Shown: one piece after another, positions 1 to 9,694 of the stretch
Position numbering within the stretch: the stretch's first letter is position 1
Layout: each line of letters starts with the position of its first letter
NCBI GenBank assembly: GCA_012033595.1
Contig: JAAUQL010000043.1
Span: 1 to 44,138 of the forward strand
From: Cyclobacteriaceae bacterium
GTDB taxonomy: Bacteria; Bacteroidota; Bacteroidia; Cytophagales; Cyclobacteriaceae
DNA length: 44,138 nt
Reading direction: 5' to 3'
Program-made: the position numbers and the translations under genes
The notes under the pieces: generated by a model
Databases searched by the model: none
What the model was told of the DNA's origin: nothing
Seen by the model: only the letters and a program-made list of their open reading frames with translations

Positions 1-312
1 TTTAAAATCAAGTGCAAAAATAGAAAAGAAATAGATAGTAAGTAGGTATGGCTACAGTAAATGGATTGTTGGTTAAAATGCTATTTTTCTTTATAGGAAA
101 TTATAAAATAAATATGCATATTTGATATTATCCCTGCAAACGTTGAATAGACCCATATAGGCACATATTTTAAAATTTGTCATGACTTTGCAGTTGGGCA
201 TTTTATACTAAAGACAGCGAAAAAACTAGATAATATTAAGACAATTCATTTCCTTTTTGCTCAAAAGCTTTAAGGTTTTGATTATTATTTTTTCACACTT
301 AAACACACTATT
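1..312. other. Leader region upstream of susC-like gene
   Basis: AT-rich noncoding stretch before the SusC-like start at 313. I see no open reading frame with coding character, no tRNA-like fold and no strong terminator. A TTTTTG at 254-259 followed by TAAGGTTTTG at 271-280 resembles a loose Bacteroidota promoter, but the spacing does not fit the TTTG-N19-TAnnTTTG consensus, so I do not call it. The susC transcript probably starts somewhere in the last 60 bases. Confidence 0.4.
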
Positions 313-3300
313 ATGAGAAACAAGTTACCCATCAGACTCTTGGGGGTACTTCTGTGTGCAGTATGGTTTGCAACTGCCGCAAAGACCCAGGATTTAGTAT
401 CAATGAGTAGGAATTACAGCAATTCCGAAAATCAACCTAGTACCACGCTGCAAACAAAGTCTGAAATTTTCAGTCAAGAACAATTACTGGCAAGGTCACG
501 GGTGCCGAAAATGACGAAGGCCTTCCGGGTGTAAATGTGATCGTAAAAGGAACCACTACAGGGGGAATCACGGGACTGGACGGAGGATATTCGGTTACCA
601 TTCCAGATGACGATGCAGTTCTGATTTTTAGTTCGGTAGGCTACGAAACCATCGAAGTTCCCGTGGGCAACCAGTCTGTTATCGACATTTCATTGGTCCC
701 TGACATCACCTCATTGGAGGAGATAGTAGTAATTGGCTATGGCACGTCCAAGAAAAAAGACCTGACTGGGTCTATTGTCAATGTAAAGGCAGAGGAAGTT
801 TCTAAATATAAACCTACCAGTGTTTCTGAAATACTTAGAACTACAGCGCCAGGCTTGCAAGTTGGCTATGCGACCAACGCGCGAAACGTCCCGGACTTTG
901 AAGTAAGAGGGGATGCTTCGATAAAGGCTAACGACAATGATGAACGGAATGCTAACAAACCATTGATCGTTGTAGATGGAGTTATTTTTCTGGGCGACCT
1001 GGCAGAAATCAATCCAAATGATATTGAAAGTGTCGATGTACTGAAAGATGCAAGTGCAGCGGCTATTTATGGATCTCAGGCTTCTAATGGGGTGGTGATT
1101 TTTACAACCAAAAAAGGGGAATATGGTAAGCCCAAGATCAATTTCAGTTCCAGGATAGGCCTGATAACAGGCGCCAAGCGTCAAGAGACATTTAAAGGTG
1201 GGGATGAAGTGCTGAACTGGCTCACAGATATGAATGAGTCAATTAACGAATTGCTAGAGGAGCCTTGGACTAAATACCGTGACTATTATAGCATACCGGC
1301 TGAATATCAAGATGATTGGCTTTTGGCCAACGGCATCCCTGGGGAAACTGATCCAGCTGTGATAAATGGAGCCAGGGTCGATAATTTTGGCTTTTGGGAG
1401 ATCGAGAAGGAAAATTTTAATAACGGCACTGTTTATGACTGGCAGGATTTCCTGTTCCATACGGGGGTAAGACAAGATTATGATCTAAGCGTTTCCGGCC
1501 GCAATGAGCGGGTTTCATATTACTATTCACTGGGGTACAGTGATCGGGAATCAGTACAGATTTGGGAATCTTTCAAAACCATTACTTCCAGACTTAATCT
1601 CGATGTATCTATTGCCGAATTTTTGAATGTGGGCGTTAACGCCAGCTTTTCTTACCAGGATGAAGGTAGGCAGCCTGTGGGAAGTGGAGGATATATCACC
1701 GCATCTCCCTACGATCAGCCCTGGCAAAATGGGAAACCAAACACAAGGGAGTTTTTGAACGATCAAAGCGCCGGTTCCAATCGTGGTAATCCTTATCAGG
1801 ATCCTTCATGGAATACCCGTGAGCATGATCGCTATATGATCAACCCAACTTTGTTTACGAAAGTTACTCTTCCATTGGGTTTTAGCTTTAGGATGGACTA
1901 CACACCTCGCCTGGATATAAGGAAAAGATTTGACTTTGATGACAGCGGTAACCCTGGACGAGCTGTAGATCGGGGCCTCAGGCGGCATAACCAATCTGTG
2001 GCATGGCAGTGGAATAATATTTTAAGCTGGGATAAAGAATTTGGTGAGCATCGGTTTTCACTAACAGGCTTGTACAATGCAGAAAGAACCAAAAACTGGG
2101 AAACCTATGTGGTGTCTAGCAACTTTTCGCCAACATCAGAACTAGGGTACAATGGGTTACCATTTGGTTTAAATCCTTCAATTCCTTTTAGGGATGTCGC
2201 TGATGAAAATGACGTTAATCTGGATGAGGTTTATTCAAGAACTGCTTTGATGGGTCGTATCAACTATGCTTTTGGAGACCGCTACAACTTTTCCGCATCC
2301 ATAAGACGTGATGGATTCTCTCGTTTTGGCCAGGACAATACACTGGGTAATTTCCCATCGCTTTCCGGGGCATGGACTATTACCAATGAAGACTTTATGG
2401 TCTCGGCGCCAAAGTTTCTTAACTATCTGAAAATTCGGGCTAGCTGGGGGATCAATGGAAATAGCAGTGGGTTGGAATCATACAATGCCTATGGAAGACT
2501 TAGTAACAATCTGTACCTAAACTATAGTGGAGGCTATATTGCTACTCCTTATGTGGAACTGGTGCGGATTGCCAATCCTAATTTATCCTGGGAACGAAAC
2601 GAAGCTTTCAACATCGGGCTGGATTTTGGCCTTTGGAATGACCGCCTTAGTGGCTCCTTCGATGCCTATACTTCCGAAACCAAAGACTTGTTACTTGATC
2701 AAAAATTACCTGAGGTCACAGGATTTGGCTCAGCTAAAACTAATGTTGGCAATCTGAAAAATAGTGGATTCGACCTTGGCCTGAACAGCATCAACATGAG
2801 CTCTGAAAATTTTGTATGGACCAGCGCCTTTAACATCACTTACGCGGTCAACAAAATCACCACTTTTGGAAATAAGCCCATTCCACTCAAAGATTCTGAA
2901 GGAAATCCGGTGTTGGACGGCAGTGGCAATCCTGTACTTGCAGAACCTGACGATTTGCAAAACGGATGGTTTATCGGGGAAAATAAGGATGTGATTTGGG
3001 ACTACGATGTGAATGGAGTCTACCAAATTGGCGAAGAAGCTGAAGCAGCAAAATTCGGATTGTTTCCTGGTGATTTCAGAATAGTAGACCTGGATGGAGA
3101 TGGTAATATTGATGTCGATGACAAAACCTTCCTGGGCTTGAAGCAAAATCCATGGTACATCACCTTTAGGAACGACTTTGAGTACAAAGGCTTTGATCTG
3201 GGTATCGTATTTCTCGCAAAGCTTGGCTATAAGGGAGGGTCAGATTATCCCTTCAACAACCGCCAGGAATATATCAAAAACCATAACTGGTATAACCTTC

Positions 3301-3584
3301 CTTATTGGACACCACAAAACAAGTCTAATGACGCAGCCAGGATAAATTCGATCCGCTTAGGTGGACAGCAAATTTGGGTTTCAAAGTCATATCTCCGTTT
3401 GCAAAATGTTTCTTTGGGTTATAGCCTCCCTGAAAACATATTGGAAAAGATCAAACTGGACAGGTTGCGGCTTTCGGTAAATGTGGAAAATGCAGGTGTT
3501 TGGACTAAGTGGATATTGGGCGACCCGGAATCGGAAAGGGAAATGCCCAGAACTTATTCCTTCAGCATAGACTTCACTTTTTAA
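313..3584 (+). CDS. SusC/RagA-family TonB-dependent outer-membrane receptor (one frameshift)
   Basis: Outer-membrane beta-barrel that imports oligosaccharides or similar ligands using TonB energy, with the SusD-like lipoprotein encoded next to it as lid. The N-terminus has a signal peptide (MRNKLPIRLLGVLLCAVWFA). It is followed by a carboxypeptidase-regulatory-like beta-sandwich (ITGKVTGAENDEGLPGVNV, then the SVGYETIEVPVG region), a plug domain with the hallmark VDGVIFLGDLAEINPND and DVLKDASAAAIYGS, and a long barrel ending in the aromatic YSFSIDFTF. The reading frame breaks between 465 and 482. Adding one A next to 479-480 joins SQE to TITGKVTG and yields about 1,090 residues, normal for the family. 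Only about 35 residues separate the signal peptide from the beta-sandwich, so there is no STN anti-sigma-interacting domain. Without repair, translation would have to begin at GTG 537 and the product would lack a signal peptide. The family call is certain; the substrate is unknown. Confidence 0.93.
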
Positions 3585-3637
3585 GTAATTTTCTGATTTG
3601 GATTTGAAACATTGTAACACTGAAAAAAAAATCGAAT

Positions 3638-5674
3638 ATGAAAAGTATAAAAATATTGAGAGGGACTATCATAGTGCTGTTCCTTCTGTTTTCGTTTTCT
3701 TGTAATGATGAATTTCTAACTGAAGAACCTTTGTCATTCTTAAGCCCTGGCAAAACCTTCGTCGATGCAGCTGGCTTGCAAACCGCCTTAGAAACCTCGA
3801 TAAAAGGTGTCTTCGACCAATGGAATGGAGATACCAGGGAGCTTATGTTCAACCATAACATGAGCGATGCCTCAGTGGTGAGCGCAACTGATAAGCCTGA
3901 TGCTTTTGTGGATCTACGCACCTACGCTACCCCGGTAAACGACAGGAACAACGATGCCGGAAGGACACTGTCTTTTTACGCAGACAATTACAGATATATT
4001 AAAGCAGCAAATACGGTTATAGATTATATTGATAATCCCGTGTGGCCAGAGGGAGCCAACGACCCCGAGAGGAATCATCTGTTAGGAACTGCCTATTTCA
4101 TGAGGGCTTTTTATTATATGCAATTGACCATGCAATTTGGAAATGTGGCCTTTCCACTCAATGTGGTTACGGAAGCGAGAAGAGATTACAAGGCTTTTCA
4201 TATGCAGGGTATTTGGGATCAGATGATTAGCGACCTTGAATATGCGGTGCAACATGTGAAGCCCAAAAACCAGTTGCCTCTTGGTCAGCCGCCCAAAGAT
4301 GCCGTGAGGATTCTTTTGGCAAAGTATTACATGATGAACTTGCGGTTTTCGGATGCTGAAAAATTAATGGATGATGTGATTAGCGATGGACAATCGAGAT
4401 TGTTTACAGATGCCGATATCCCTTCCGGAGTAGATTCTGTTGAAGTCGCCAATACGCTTAGCCCTTTTACCGGCGAGAGATATCCCGGAAGAAGCGGATA
4501 TGCCTCGGCGGATGCAGTCAATTACCTCCATATGGACAGAGGTGCCCAAAAAACCAGCAATCCCGAAGCGATATGGCTTGTGGTCAATGAGCCATTTGTA
4601 CTTGGAACTCAAGGCCGTGCAGCGAGGATACGATCCTGGGGACCCAATTTTGTGAGTACGAATAAGGGTGTGCAGGCTCCGCCAAACGGATCTCTAATTG
4701 GCACAAATGTGCAGCAAGGTACCGGAGAAAAAGGTGGAAAGATGATGCAAAAATGGGGCAGAGGCCAAGGATTTGCCCGACCAACCAACTATTCACAATT
4801 CGATATATGGAATTACGGGGGAATGGTCGATGAGCAGGATTACAGGCACAAAGACCTCAATTGGTTTGAAATGGAAGATGTATTGTACGACAATCCTGCA
4901 CTTTTGAAAAATGAAGCCACTGCTCCTTTTTATCTGCAGCCACTGCGATTGTACCACAACGGAAAGCTGCTCTGCGAAGACACCATCAGATGTTGGTTTG
5001 GTTATCCCAGGTATAAATTTTATGCACTCAACCAGGAAGACAACGTGCAAAGGCAGGACGGTGGGAAAATGGATATGTACATTATGAGGATGGCTGAAGT
5101 GTATCTCTTGAGGGCCGAGGCCAGAGTCTGGCAAGACAACTATGCAGGTGCTGCCGCTGATCTCAATACTATCAGAGAACGTGCAAATGCCATTACTATG
5201 TATTCAGCGGGAGATATACAAAATATGGGTATCGGGGCTGTATTGGATGAGCGATGCAGGGAATTATATGGTGAAGAATATCGCCATGACGAGTTGGTCC
5301 GTTTATCCGTGGTATTTGCTAAATCTGAAAAGATAGCATACAATGGCAAGACCTACAACATAACAGGAAATGATATTGAAAAATCTCTTTCGTCTGGTAG
5401 TTTCTATTATGATAGAATGATGGAAAAAAACAGCTTTTTCAGAGATGAGGTACCTTGGGCCACTTATACCACTACCAGATATACCATAGATCCCATGCAT
5501 ATATTCTGGCCTGTTTATCAAAACTATATCGTGGGCAATGTGGAGAATGTCTTGAATCAAACCACAGGATACAATGGCGCAGAAAACAATGTTGAACCGC
5601 TGACACATCAGGTGCAAGCCGCAGGCATACCCAATATCGATCCGATGGAAGCTATTGGCGCCAGAGACGAATAA
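3638..5674 (+). CDS. SusD/RagB-family nutrient-binding outer-membrane lipoprotein
   Basis: Surface-exposed ligand-binding lipoprotein that caps the SusC-like barrel encoded 53 bp upstream. The signal peptide ends in a lipobox-like FSFSC at about residue 22, followed by NDEFLTEEPLSFLSPG, the usual SusD N-terminus (aspartate- and proline-rich, then a helical TPR core). The C-terminal RagB/SusD region includes MRMAEVYLLRAEARVW, LNTIRERANA and LDERCRELYGEEYRHDELVR, which are the conserved helices of the family. At 678 residues it is at the long end for SusD proteins. It is very likely co-transcribed with the susC-like gene and ends 10 bp before a strong terminator. No glycoside hydrolase lies in the same unit, so the cargo cannot be deduced from neighbours. 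Confidence 0.95.
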   Translation: MKSIKILRGTIIVLFLLFSFSCNDEFLTEEPLSFLSPGKTFVDAAGLQTALETSIKGVFDQWNGDTRELMFNHNMSDASVVSATDKPDAFVDLRTYATPVNDRNNDAGRTLSFYADNYRYIKAANTVIDYIDNPVWPEGANDPERNHLLGTAYFMRAFYYMQLTMQFGNVAFPLNVVTEARRDYKAFHMQGIWDQMISDLEYAVQHVKPKNQLPLGQPPKDAVRILLAKYYMMNLRFSDAEKLMDDVISDGQSRLFTDADIPSGVDSVEVANTLSPFTGERYPGRSGYASADAVNYLHMDRGAQKTSNPEAIWLVVNEPFVLGTQGRAARIRSWGPNFVSTNKGVQAPPNGSLIGTNVQQGTGEKGGKMMQKWGRGQGFARPTNYSQFDIWNYGGMVDEQDYRHKDLNWFEMEDVLYDNPALLKNEATAPFYLQPLRLYHNGKLLCEDTIRCWFGYPRYKFYALNQEDNVQRQDGGKMDMYIMRMAEVYLLRAEARVWQDNYAGAAADLNTIRERANAITMYSAGDIQNMGIGAVLDERCRELYGEEYRHDELVRLSVVFAKSEKIAYNGKTYNITGNDIEKSLSSGSFYYDRMMEKNSFFRDEVPWATYTTTRYTIDPMHIFWPVYQNYIVGNVENVLNQTTGYNGAENNVEPLTHQVQAAGIPNIDPMEAIGARDE

Positions 5675-5683
5675 TACTAAAAG

Positions 5684-5721
5684 AAACCACCTGCAGGCCA
5701 TAATGGCCGGGGTGGTTTTTT
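5684..5721 (+). terminator. Rho-independent terminator of the susCD unit
   Basis: Arms AAACCACC (5684-5691) and GGTGGTTT (5711-5718) pair perfectly. An inner GGCC/GGCC stem sits in the loop, and the second arm runs straight into a T-tract. It lies 10 bp after the SusD stop codon and separates this unit from the oxidoreductase gene. Confidence 0.85.
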
Positions 5722-5875
5722 AATTGAATTCGTAACTAAGAAGAGATGTAAAATGCCATCAAAAGAATGCATAGTCCCTGAACACAACATGACAATAGTT
5801 GCTCATTTTTACTGTTTTATATATTATTACAGCTCTTATAGAACACCATAATTTTTAACCCAAAAAATAAACAGT

Positions 5876-7213
5876 ATGGAAGAATCAAGAAGATCTTTTA
5901 TAAAGAAAACAGCGGTAGCCGGTTCGGCGGCTATATTCGCACCTACCATTATCTCGGCAAGTGCCTTTGGTGCCAATGACCGCATCAAGGCTGCGGTACT
6001 CGGTGTCAATGGCCGGGGCAAAAACCATATCAGCAGCTTAATGAATCAGGATAATGTACAGGTGGTTACTCTGTGCGATCCGGATATGAATATTTTGAAA
6101 GAGCGACAGAAAACGTTCAAAGAAAAGTACAACAAGGAAGTTGCACTGGAGCAAGACCTGCGTCGTGTGATGGACGACAAAGACATCGATGTGATCAGTA
6201 TTGCCGCGCCCAATCACTGGCATGCTTTGGCTACCATTTGGGCCTGCCAGGCTGGCAAAGATGTGTATGTGGAAAAACCAGGATCGCATAATATTTGGGA
6301 AGGCCGAAAAATGGTAGAAGCTGCCCAAAAGTACGACCGAATAGTGCAACATGGCGTACAGCTAAGAAGCTCTCCGGCCATAAATGAAGCGATCAATTTA
6401 ATGCGCGATGGTTATATTGGCAAAGTGTATATGGCACGCGGACTGGTCTTCCGATGGAGGGCCGATATTGGCGATAAGGGCTTCGAACCTGTACCAGAAG
6501 GCTTAGATTATGATCTGTGGACCGGACCGGCTCCTAAGAGGCCATTTACCCGTAATCTGGTTCACTACAACTGGCATTGGAATTGGGACTACGGTAATGG
6601 CGATGTGGGAAATCAGGGCATTCACGAAACGGATCTTTGTATGTGGGGGTTGGATGTGGGGCTACCTACTAAAATCACGGCTATGGGAGGTAAATTCCTC
6701 TGGAACGATAGCAAAGAAACACCAGAAGTATTATCATCAGTATATAAATATCCTGACGAAGGTAAAATTATTCAATTTGAGGTGCGTCCATGGTGCACCA
6801 ATACCGAAGATGGAGCCACTGTTGGCAATATTTTTTATGGCGACAAGGGTATTCTGGTAGTAGAAGGTTACGACAAATACAAAACCTATCTGGGTCAAGA
6901 CAGGACGCCAGGTCAATCTGGAAGCGACGGAGCCACATCCGGCAGTGAAATGGATCGGGGTGATGGCGGTACCGACGGACACTTCAAAAACTTTATCTCG
7001 GCAGTAAGGGCACATGACAAAACCATATTGACAGGACCGGTAGAAACCGCGCACCTTTCATCTGGCCTGGCGCATTTGGGCAATATCGCTTACAGGCTCG
7101 ACAGGGTGTTGACTTTCAATCCACAATCGGAAACCTTCGTTAACGATCCGGAGGCTGACCAAATGCTAACAAGAAATTATCGCAAGGGATTTGAAGTACC
7201 GGAAAACGTGTAA
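5876..7213 (+). CDS. Tat-exported Gfo/Idh/MocA-family oxidoreductase
   Basis: NAD(P)-dependent sugar or cyclitol dehydrogenase family protein, predicted to act outside the cytoplasm. Residues 5-30 form a twin-arginine signal (RRSFIKKTAVAGSAAIFAPT). The Rossmann fold follows (IKAAVLGVNGRGKNH, a GxNGRG variant of the nucleotide-binding loop), then the family motif VYVEKPGSHNIWEG carrying the conserved EKP lysine. The C-terminal substrate domain includes HYNWHWNWDYGNGDVGNQG and IHETDLCMWGLDVG. The length of 445 residues is typical of Bacteroidota members with Tat signals. It sits 200 bp downstream of the susCD terminator and may process the imported sugar, but this is only inferred from proximity. 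The exact substrate and whether the cofactor is bound during Tat export are unknown. Confidence 0.9.
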   Translation: MEESRRSFIKKTAVAGSAAIFAPTIISASAFGANDRIKAAVLGVNGRGKNHISSLMNQDNVQVVTLCDPDMNILKERQKTFKEKYNKEVALEQDLRRVMDDKDIDVISIAAPNHWHALATIWACQAGKDVYVEKPGSHNIWEGRKMVEAAQKYDRIVQHGVQLRSSPAINEAINLMRDGYIGKVYMARGLVFRWRADIGDKGFEPVPEGLDYDLWTGPAPKRPFTRNLVHYNWHWNWDYGNGDVGNQGIHETDLCMWGLDVGLPTKITAMGGKFLWNDSKETPEVLSSVYKYPDEGKIIQFEVRPWCTNTEDGATVGNIFYGDKGILVVEGYDKYKTYLGQDRTPGQSGSDGATSGSEMDRGDGGTDGHFKNFISAVRAHDKTILTGPVETAHLSSGLAHLGNIAYRLDRVLTFNPQSETFVNDPEADQMLTRNYRKGFEVPENV

Positions 7214-7538
7214 ACAGCTATTCGGCTAAAGCCCGTATATTCAAAAAAGCCAATGACTCACATACCGGTCATTGGCTTTTATGTTTGCAGGCAGCAAATC
7301 AATTTTAGATCGAGTCGGGGCTGACCGAAAAGGCCACTACGCATACAATTTTTCCCGGCTGGCGATCTGCAAATAATGAATGATGTACGCAAGGAGTGAT
7401 CGCGGCGCAACTTGTAAAAAATTTAGCAGTCATCATATCGTCAGTATGGGCTGATTGCCTGAGGGAAAACCATCTTTTTAAAAGAATGGTCCACGCAAAG
7501 ACAAAACAAAAAGATGAAAATGTGGTAGATTAGCATGG
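7214..7538. other. Intergenic region before the arsenosugar-type cluster
   Basis: Apart from the terminator at 7244-7280 I find no established gene here. On the minus strand an ATG at 7436 opens a 43-codon frame ending at 7305. It contains several Cys and His residues but resembles nothing I recognise, and a frame of this size is expected by chance. Confidence 0.4.
7244..7280 (+). terminator. Rho-independent terminator after the Gfo/Idh/MocA gene
   Basis: Arms AAAAGCCAATGAC and GTCATTGGCTTTT pair over 13 bases around a short loop near 7258-7266. The A-tract on the left and T-tract on the right could make it work in both directions. It starts about 30 bp after the stop codon at 7213. Confidence 0.85.
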
Positions 7539-8213
7539 ATGAGTTTGAATAGTGATATAGCAATTTTACTTTTTTCCAGATCACCTCAGCGGGAGGCTGT
7601 TGCCAAGCGCTGGACTGGTAATGTGGCCCTCAATGCTCAAATCTCCCGCAAACTGCTTTCCAACACGCTGAGCCATCTCCATAAGGCACCCTTTCCGGTG
7701 TTTATGGTAGATGAAACCCTACAAAAGGGCAATACCTTTGGGCAACGCCTGAGCAATGCGTTTGATTATGTCTTTGCCAAAGGCTATTCTCATGTGATAG
7801 CCGTAGGTAACGACAGCGCCGGACTCAACGTGGAATGGGAGCAAATAGCTCAGACACTATATAGCGGTAAAAACATAATTGGACCAGACCACAGGGGAGG
7901 TGTTTATCTGATCGGCATTTCGGCTTGTGTGCAGCATAAAGCTGTTTTTGAAAAAATCTCCTGGCGTGGCAAGTTTGTGTTTGACCAACTGGTGACCCAA
8001 ATGGATAGCCCGCATGTACTGGAAGGTGTCGGAGACATCAATACCTTTGATGACCTGGTAAGTTGCCCGATTTTATTCACCGCGATCAGAAAATTTTTGT
8101 TTAGATATTTCCATAAGGTAATCCAAACCCCTTCAGTTCAACATATTGCCCGAACCATACCTCAGCTTCGCGCTCCTCCAATCCAAATCGCCCATGCTTC
8201 CGCACTGATCTAG
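7539..8213 (+). CDS. DUF2064 / rSAM-associated transferase 1-like glycosyltransferase
   Basis: Nucleotide-diphosphosugar-transferase-fold (GT-A-like) protein of the DUF2064 group. Members are repeatedly found beside ArsS-type radical SAM genes, hence the family name transferase 1, rSAM/selenodomain-associated. Visible family features are the N-terminal strand DIAILLFSRSPQREAVAKRW, the central FGQRLSNAFDYVFAKGYSHV, and the AVGNDSAGL motif at the position of the usual GSDSPGL. This is followed by GPDHRGGVYLIGI, the equivalent of the family's GPxxDGGYYLIG. At 224 residues it is slightly longer than average, with a basic C-terminal tail. Its place 106 bp ahead of the AhpD-like and ArsS genes supports a role in building an arsenic-containing sugar, probably moving a sugar or nucleotide group. 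The donor and acceptor are not evident. Confidence 0.82.
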   Translation: MSLNSDIAILLFSRSPQREAVAKRWTGNVALNAQISRKLLSNTLSHLHKAPFPVFMVDETLQKGNTFGQRLSNAFDYVFAKGYSHVIAVGNDSAGLNVEWEQIAQTLYSGKNIIGPDHRGGVYLIGISACVQHKAVFEKISWRGKFVFDQLVTQMDSPHVLEGVGDINTFDDLVSCPILFTAIRKFLFRYFHKVIQTPSVQHIARTIPQLRAPPIQIAHASALI

Positions 8214-8231
8214 CCGACGTTTTACCCAGCT

Positions 8232-8244
8232 GGTATCAGATACC
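8232..8244. promoter_or_regulatory. Candidate operator: perfect 13-bp palindrome GGTATCAGATACC
   Basis: GGTATC-A-GATACC is a perfect dyad in the gap between the DUF2064 gene and the AhpD-like gene. It resembles the size of a simple dimeric repressor site. No regulator gene is adjacent, so any link to arsenic control is speculation. Confidence 0.3.
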
Positions 8245-8277
8245 TTTACATTTTCAATTTTTAAAAAAAAGCAACGA

Positions 8278-8299
8278 CATGGCCGACCAGCAGGCCATG
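8278..8299 (+). promoter_or_regulatory. Hairpin CATGGCC/GGCCATG just upstream of the AhpD-like start
   Basis: Seven-base perfect arms (8278-8284 and 8293-8299) flank an 8-base loop. The hairpin ends 20 bases before the ATG at 8320 and has no T-tract, so it is not a classical terminator. It could affect translation or mRNA stability, or be an operator. Confidence 0.3.
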
Positions 8300-8319
8300 G
8301 ATGAAAATTTTATAACTGT

Positions 8320-8655
8320 ATGAAAGAGACTTATTACAACAGAGAAGACCTGGGGAAATTTGGTAAAATCACTGAATTCCAAAAAGAACTCGGTGACAAA
8401 TTTTTCGATTATTATGCCAATGTGTTCAAAGAAGGCGCGCTTACCAAGCGGGAAAAATCGCTCATCGCCCTGGCCGTGTCTCATGCCATTCAATGTCCGT
8501 ACTGCATAGATGCCTATACAGCAGATACCTTAAAAAACGGATGTGACGAAGAACAGCTCATGGAAGCCGTGCATGTGTCGGCTGCTATCAGGGGAGGGGC
8601 ATCGTTGGTACATGGTGTGCAAATGATGAATCAGGTGAAAGATAAAATGATGTAA
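8320..8655 (+). CDS. AhpD/carboxymuconolactone decarboxylase-like protein, arsenosugar-associated
   Basis: Small all-helical AhpD-fold protein of the type found next to ArsS, called arsenosugar biosynthesis-associated peroxidase-like protein. The redox motif is CPYC (Cys59 and Cys62) within AVSHAIQCPYCIDAYTADTL, followed by EEQLMEAVHVSAAIRGG, both diagnostic of the fold. The 111-residue length is normal. The gene ends one base before the ATG of the radical SAM gene, so the two are translationally coupled. In this context it may handle thiol redox chemistry or protect the Fe-S enzyme, but its biochemical role in arsenic metabolism has not been settled to my knowledge. Confidence 0.88.
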   Translation: MKETYYNREDLGKFGKITEFQKELGDKFFDYYANVFKEGALTKREKSLIALAVSHAIQCPYCIDAYTADTLKNGCDEEQLMEAVHVSAAIRGGASLVHGVQMMNQVKDKMM

Positions 8656-8656
8656 T

Positions 8657-9694
8657 ATGCCTACGCTGCTCAAACAGAAACATGCCCTCTCCGATGCCGA
8701 AGTCCAGCTAAATTTTCTCTCTGATAATGACGCTGTTGGCATTGCCGATTTTGGATCGCGTCTGGCAGAAGAGGGGCTTTATCCACTCAGACCACGCAAA
8801 ATTGACATCTTGCAAGTTAACCTTGGCAAAATGTGCAACCAGGTATGCAAGCACTGCCATGTCGATGCCGGACCAGACCGCAAAGAAATTATGACCCGAA
8901 ACACCATGCATCAATGCCTGCATGCGCTGGCCAACTCCGCGGTACAACAAGTTGATTTGACCGGGGGAGCTCCTGAGTTGAACCCGGATTTCAAGTGGTT
9001 TGTGCATGAAATATCTGCAATGGGCAAGGAGATCATCGTTCGGTGCAACCTCACCATTATTCTGGCAAATCCTAAATACCATGATTTGCCTGAGTTTTAT
9101 AAAAAACATAAAGTAAACGTGGTTTCTTCCTTACCATATTTCACTTCGCGGCGTACCGATGCACAACGTGGCGACGGCGTTTTTGAAAAATCGATCCGGG
9201 CGCTGCAAATGCTCAATGAAGTAGGATATGGTGTTGATCCCGATCTCAAACTTGACCTCGTCTATAACCCTTCCGGTGCCATACTGCCCCCAGACCAGGA
9301 CGCCCTTGAGCGGGAATTTAAGCGAAAGCTAAAAGCAGCCCATGACATCACGTTCAATCGCTTGTTTGCCATCACCAACTTGCCGGTGAGCCGGTTTTTG
9401 GATTTCCTGATCGCCACCGATCAATACCAACGCTATATGAGCGAGCTTGCCGCAGCCTTCAATCCGCGTGCAGCGCAGGAAGTGATGTGCCGCAATACCC
9501 TAAGCGTATCTTGGGATGGGTATCTATACGATTGTGACTTCAACCAAATGCTGGATATGAAGGCAGAAATTGCCAGGCCACATATTGGTGATTTTGACGA
9601 AGCAGAATTAGCCGCGAGAGTGATAAAGGTAAATAACCATTGCTACGGGTGTACTGCAGGTGCTGGTTCGAGTTGCGGCGGAACAGTAGTTTAG
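8657..9694 (+). CDS. arsS: Radical SAM protein ArsS (arsenosugar biosynthesis)
   Basis: Radical S-adenosylmethionine enzyme thought to transfer the 5'-deoxyadenosyl group of SAM to methylated arsenicals, the step leading to oxo-arsenosugars. The Fe-S cluster cysteines are Cys60, Cys64 and Cys67 in KMCNQVCKHCHVDAGPDRKE. The DUF3641-type C-terminal region has MCRNTLSVSWDGYLYDCDF and ends in CYGCTAGAGSSCGG, with Cys329, Cys332 and Cys340. In some bacteria a selenocysteine occupies part of this region; here all are cysteine codons. The 345-residue length matches the family. It is the last gene of a tight three-gene run. No arsM methyltransferase is visible in the window, so the methylated substrate would come from an enzyme encoded elsewhere. 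Confidence 0.93.
   Translation: MPTLLKQKHALSDAEVQLNFLSDNDAVGIADFGSRLAEEGLYPLRPRKIDILQVNLGKMCNQVCKHCHVDAGPDRKEIMTRNTMHQCLHALANSAVQQVDLTGGAPELNPDFKWFVHEISAMGKEIIVRCNLTIILANPKYHDLPEFYKKHKVNVVSSLPYFTSRRTDAQRGDGVFEKSIRALQMLNEVGYGVDPDLKLDLVYNPSGAILPPDQDALEREFKRKLKAAHDITFNRLFAITNLPVSRFLDFLIATDQYQRYMSELAAAFNPRAAQEVMCRNTLSVSWDGYLYDCDFNQMLDMKAEIARPHIGDFDEAELAARVIKVNNHCYGCTAGAGSSCGGTVV

Noticed and set aside
7305-7436. A 43-codon minus-strand frame with several Cys and His residues
   Set aside because: A frame this short is expected by chance, no family is recognised, and it lies opposite a terminator-containing gap; kept only as a note.
9643-9694. Selenocysteine in the ArsS C-terminus
   Set aside because: All relevant positions are cysteine codons, there is no in-frame TGA, and no SECIS-like element is needed.
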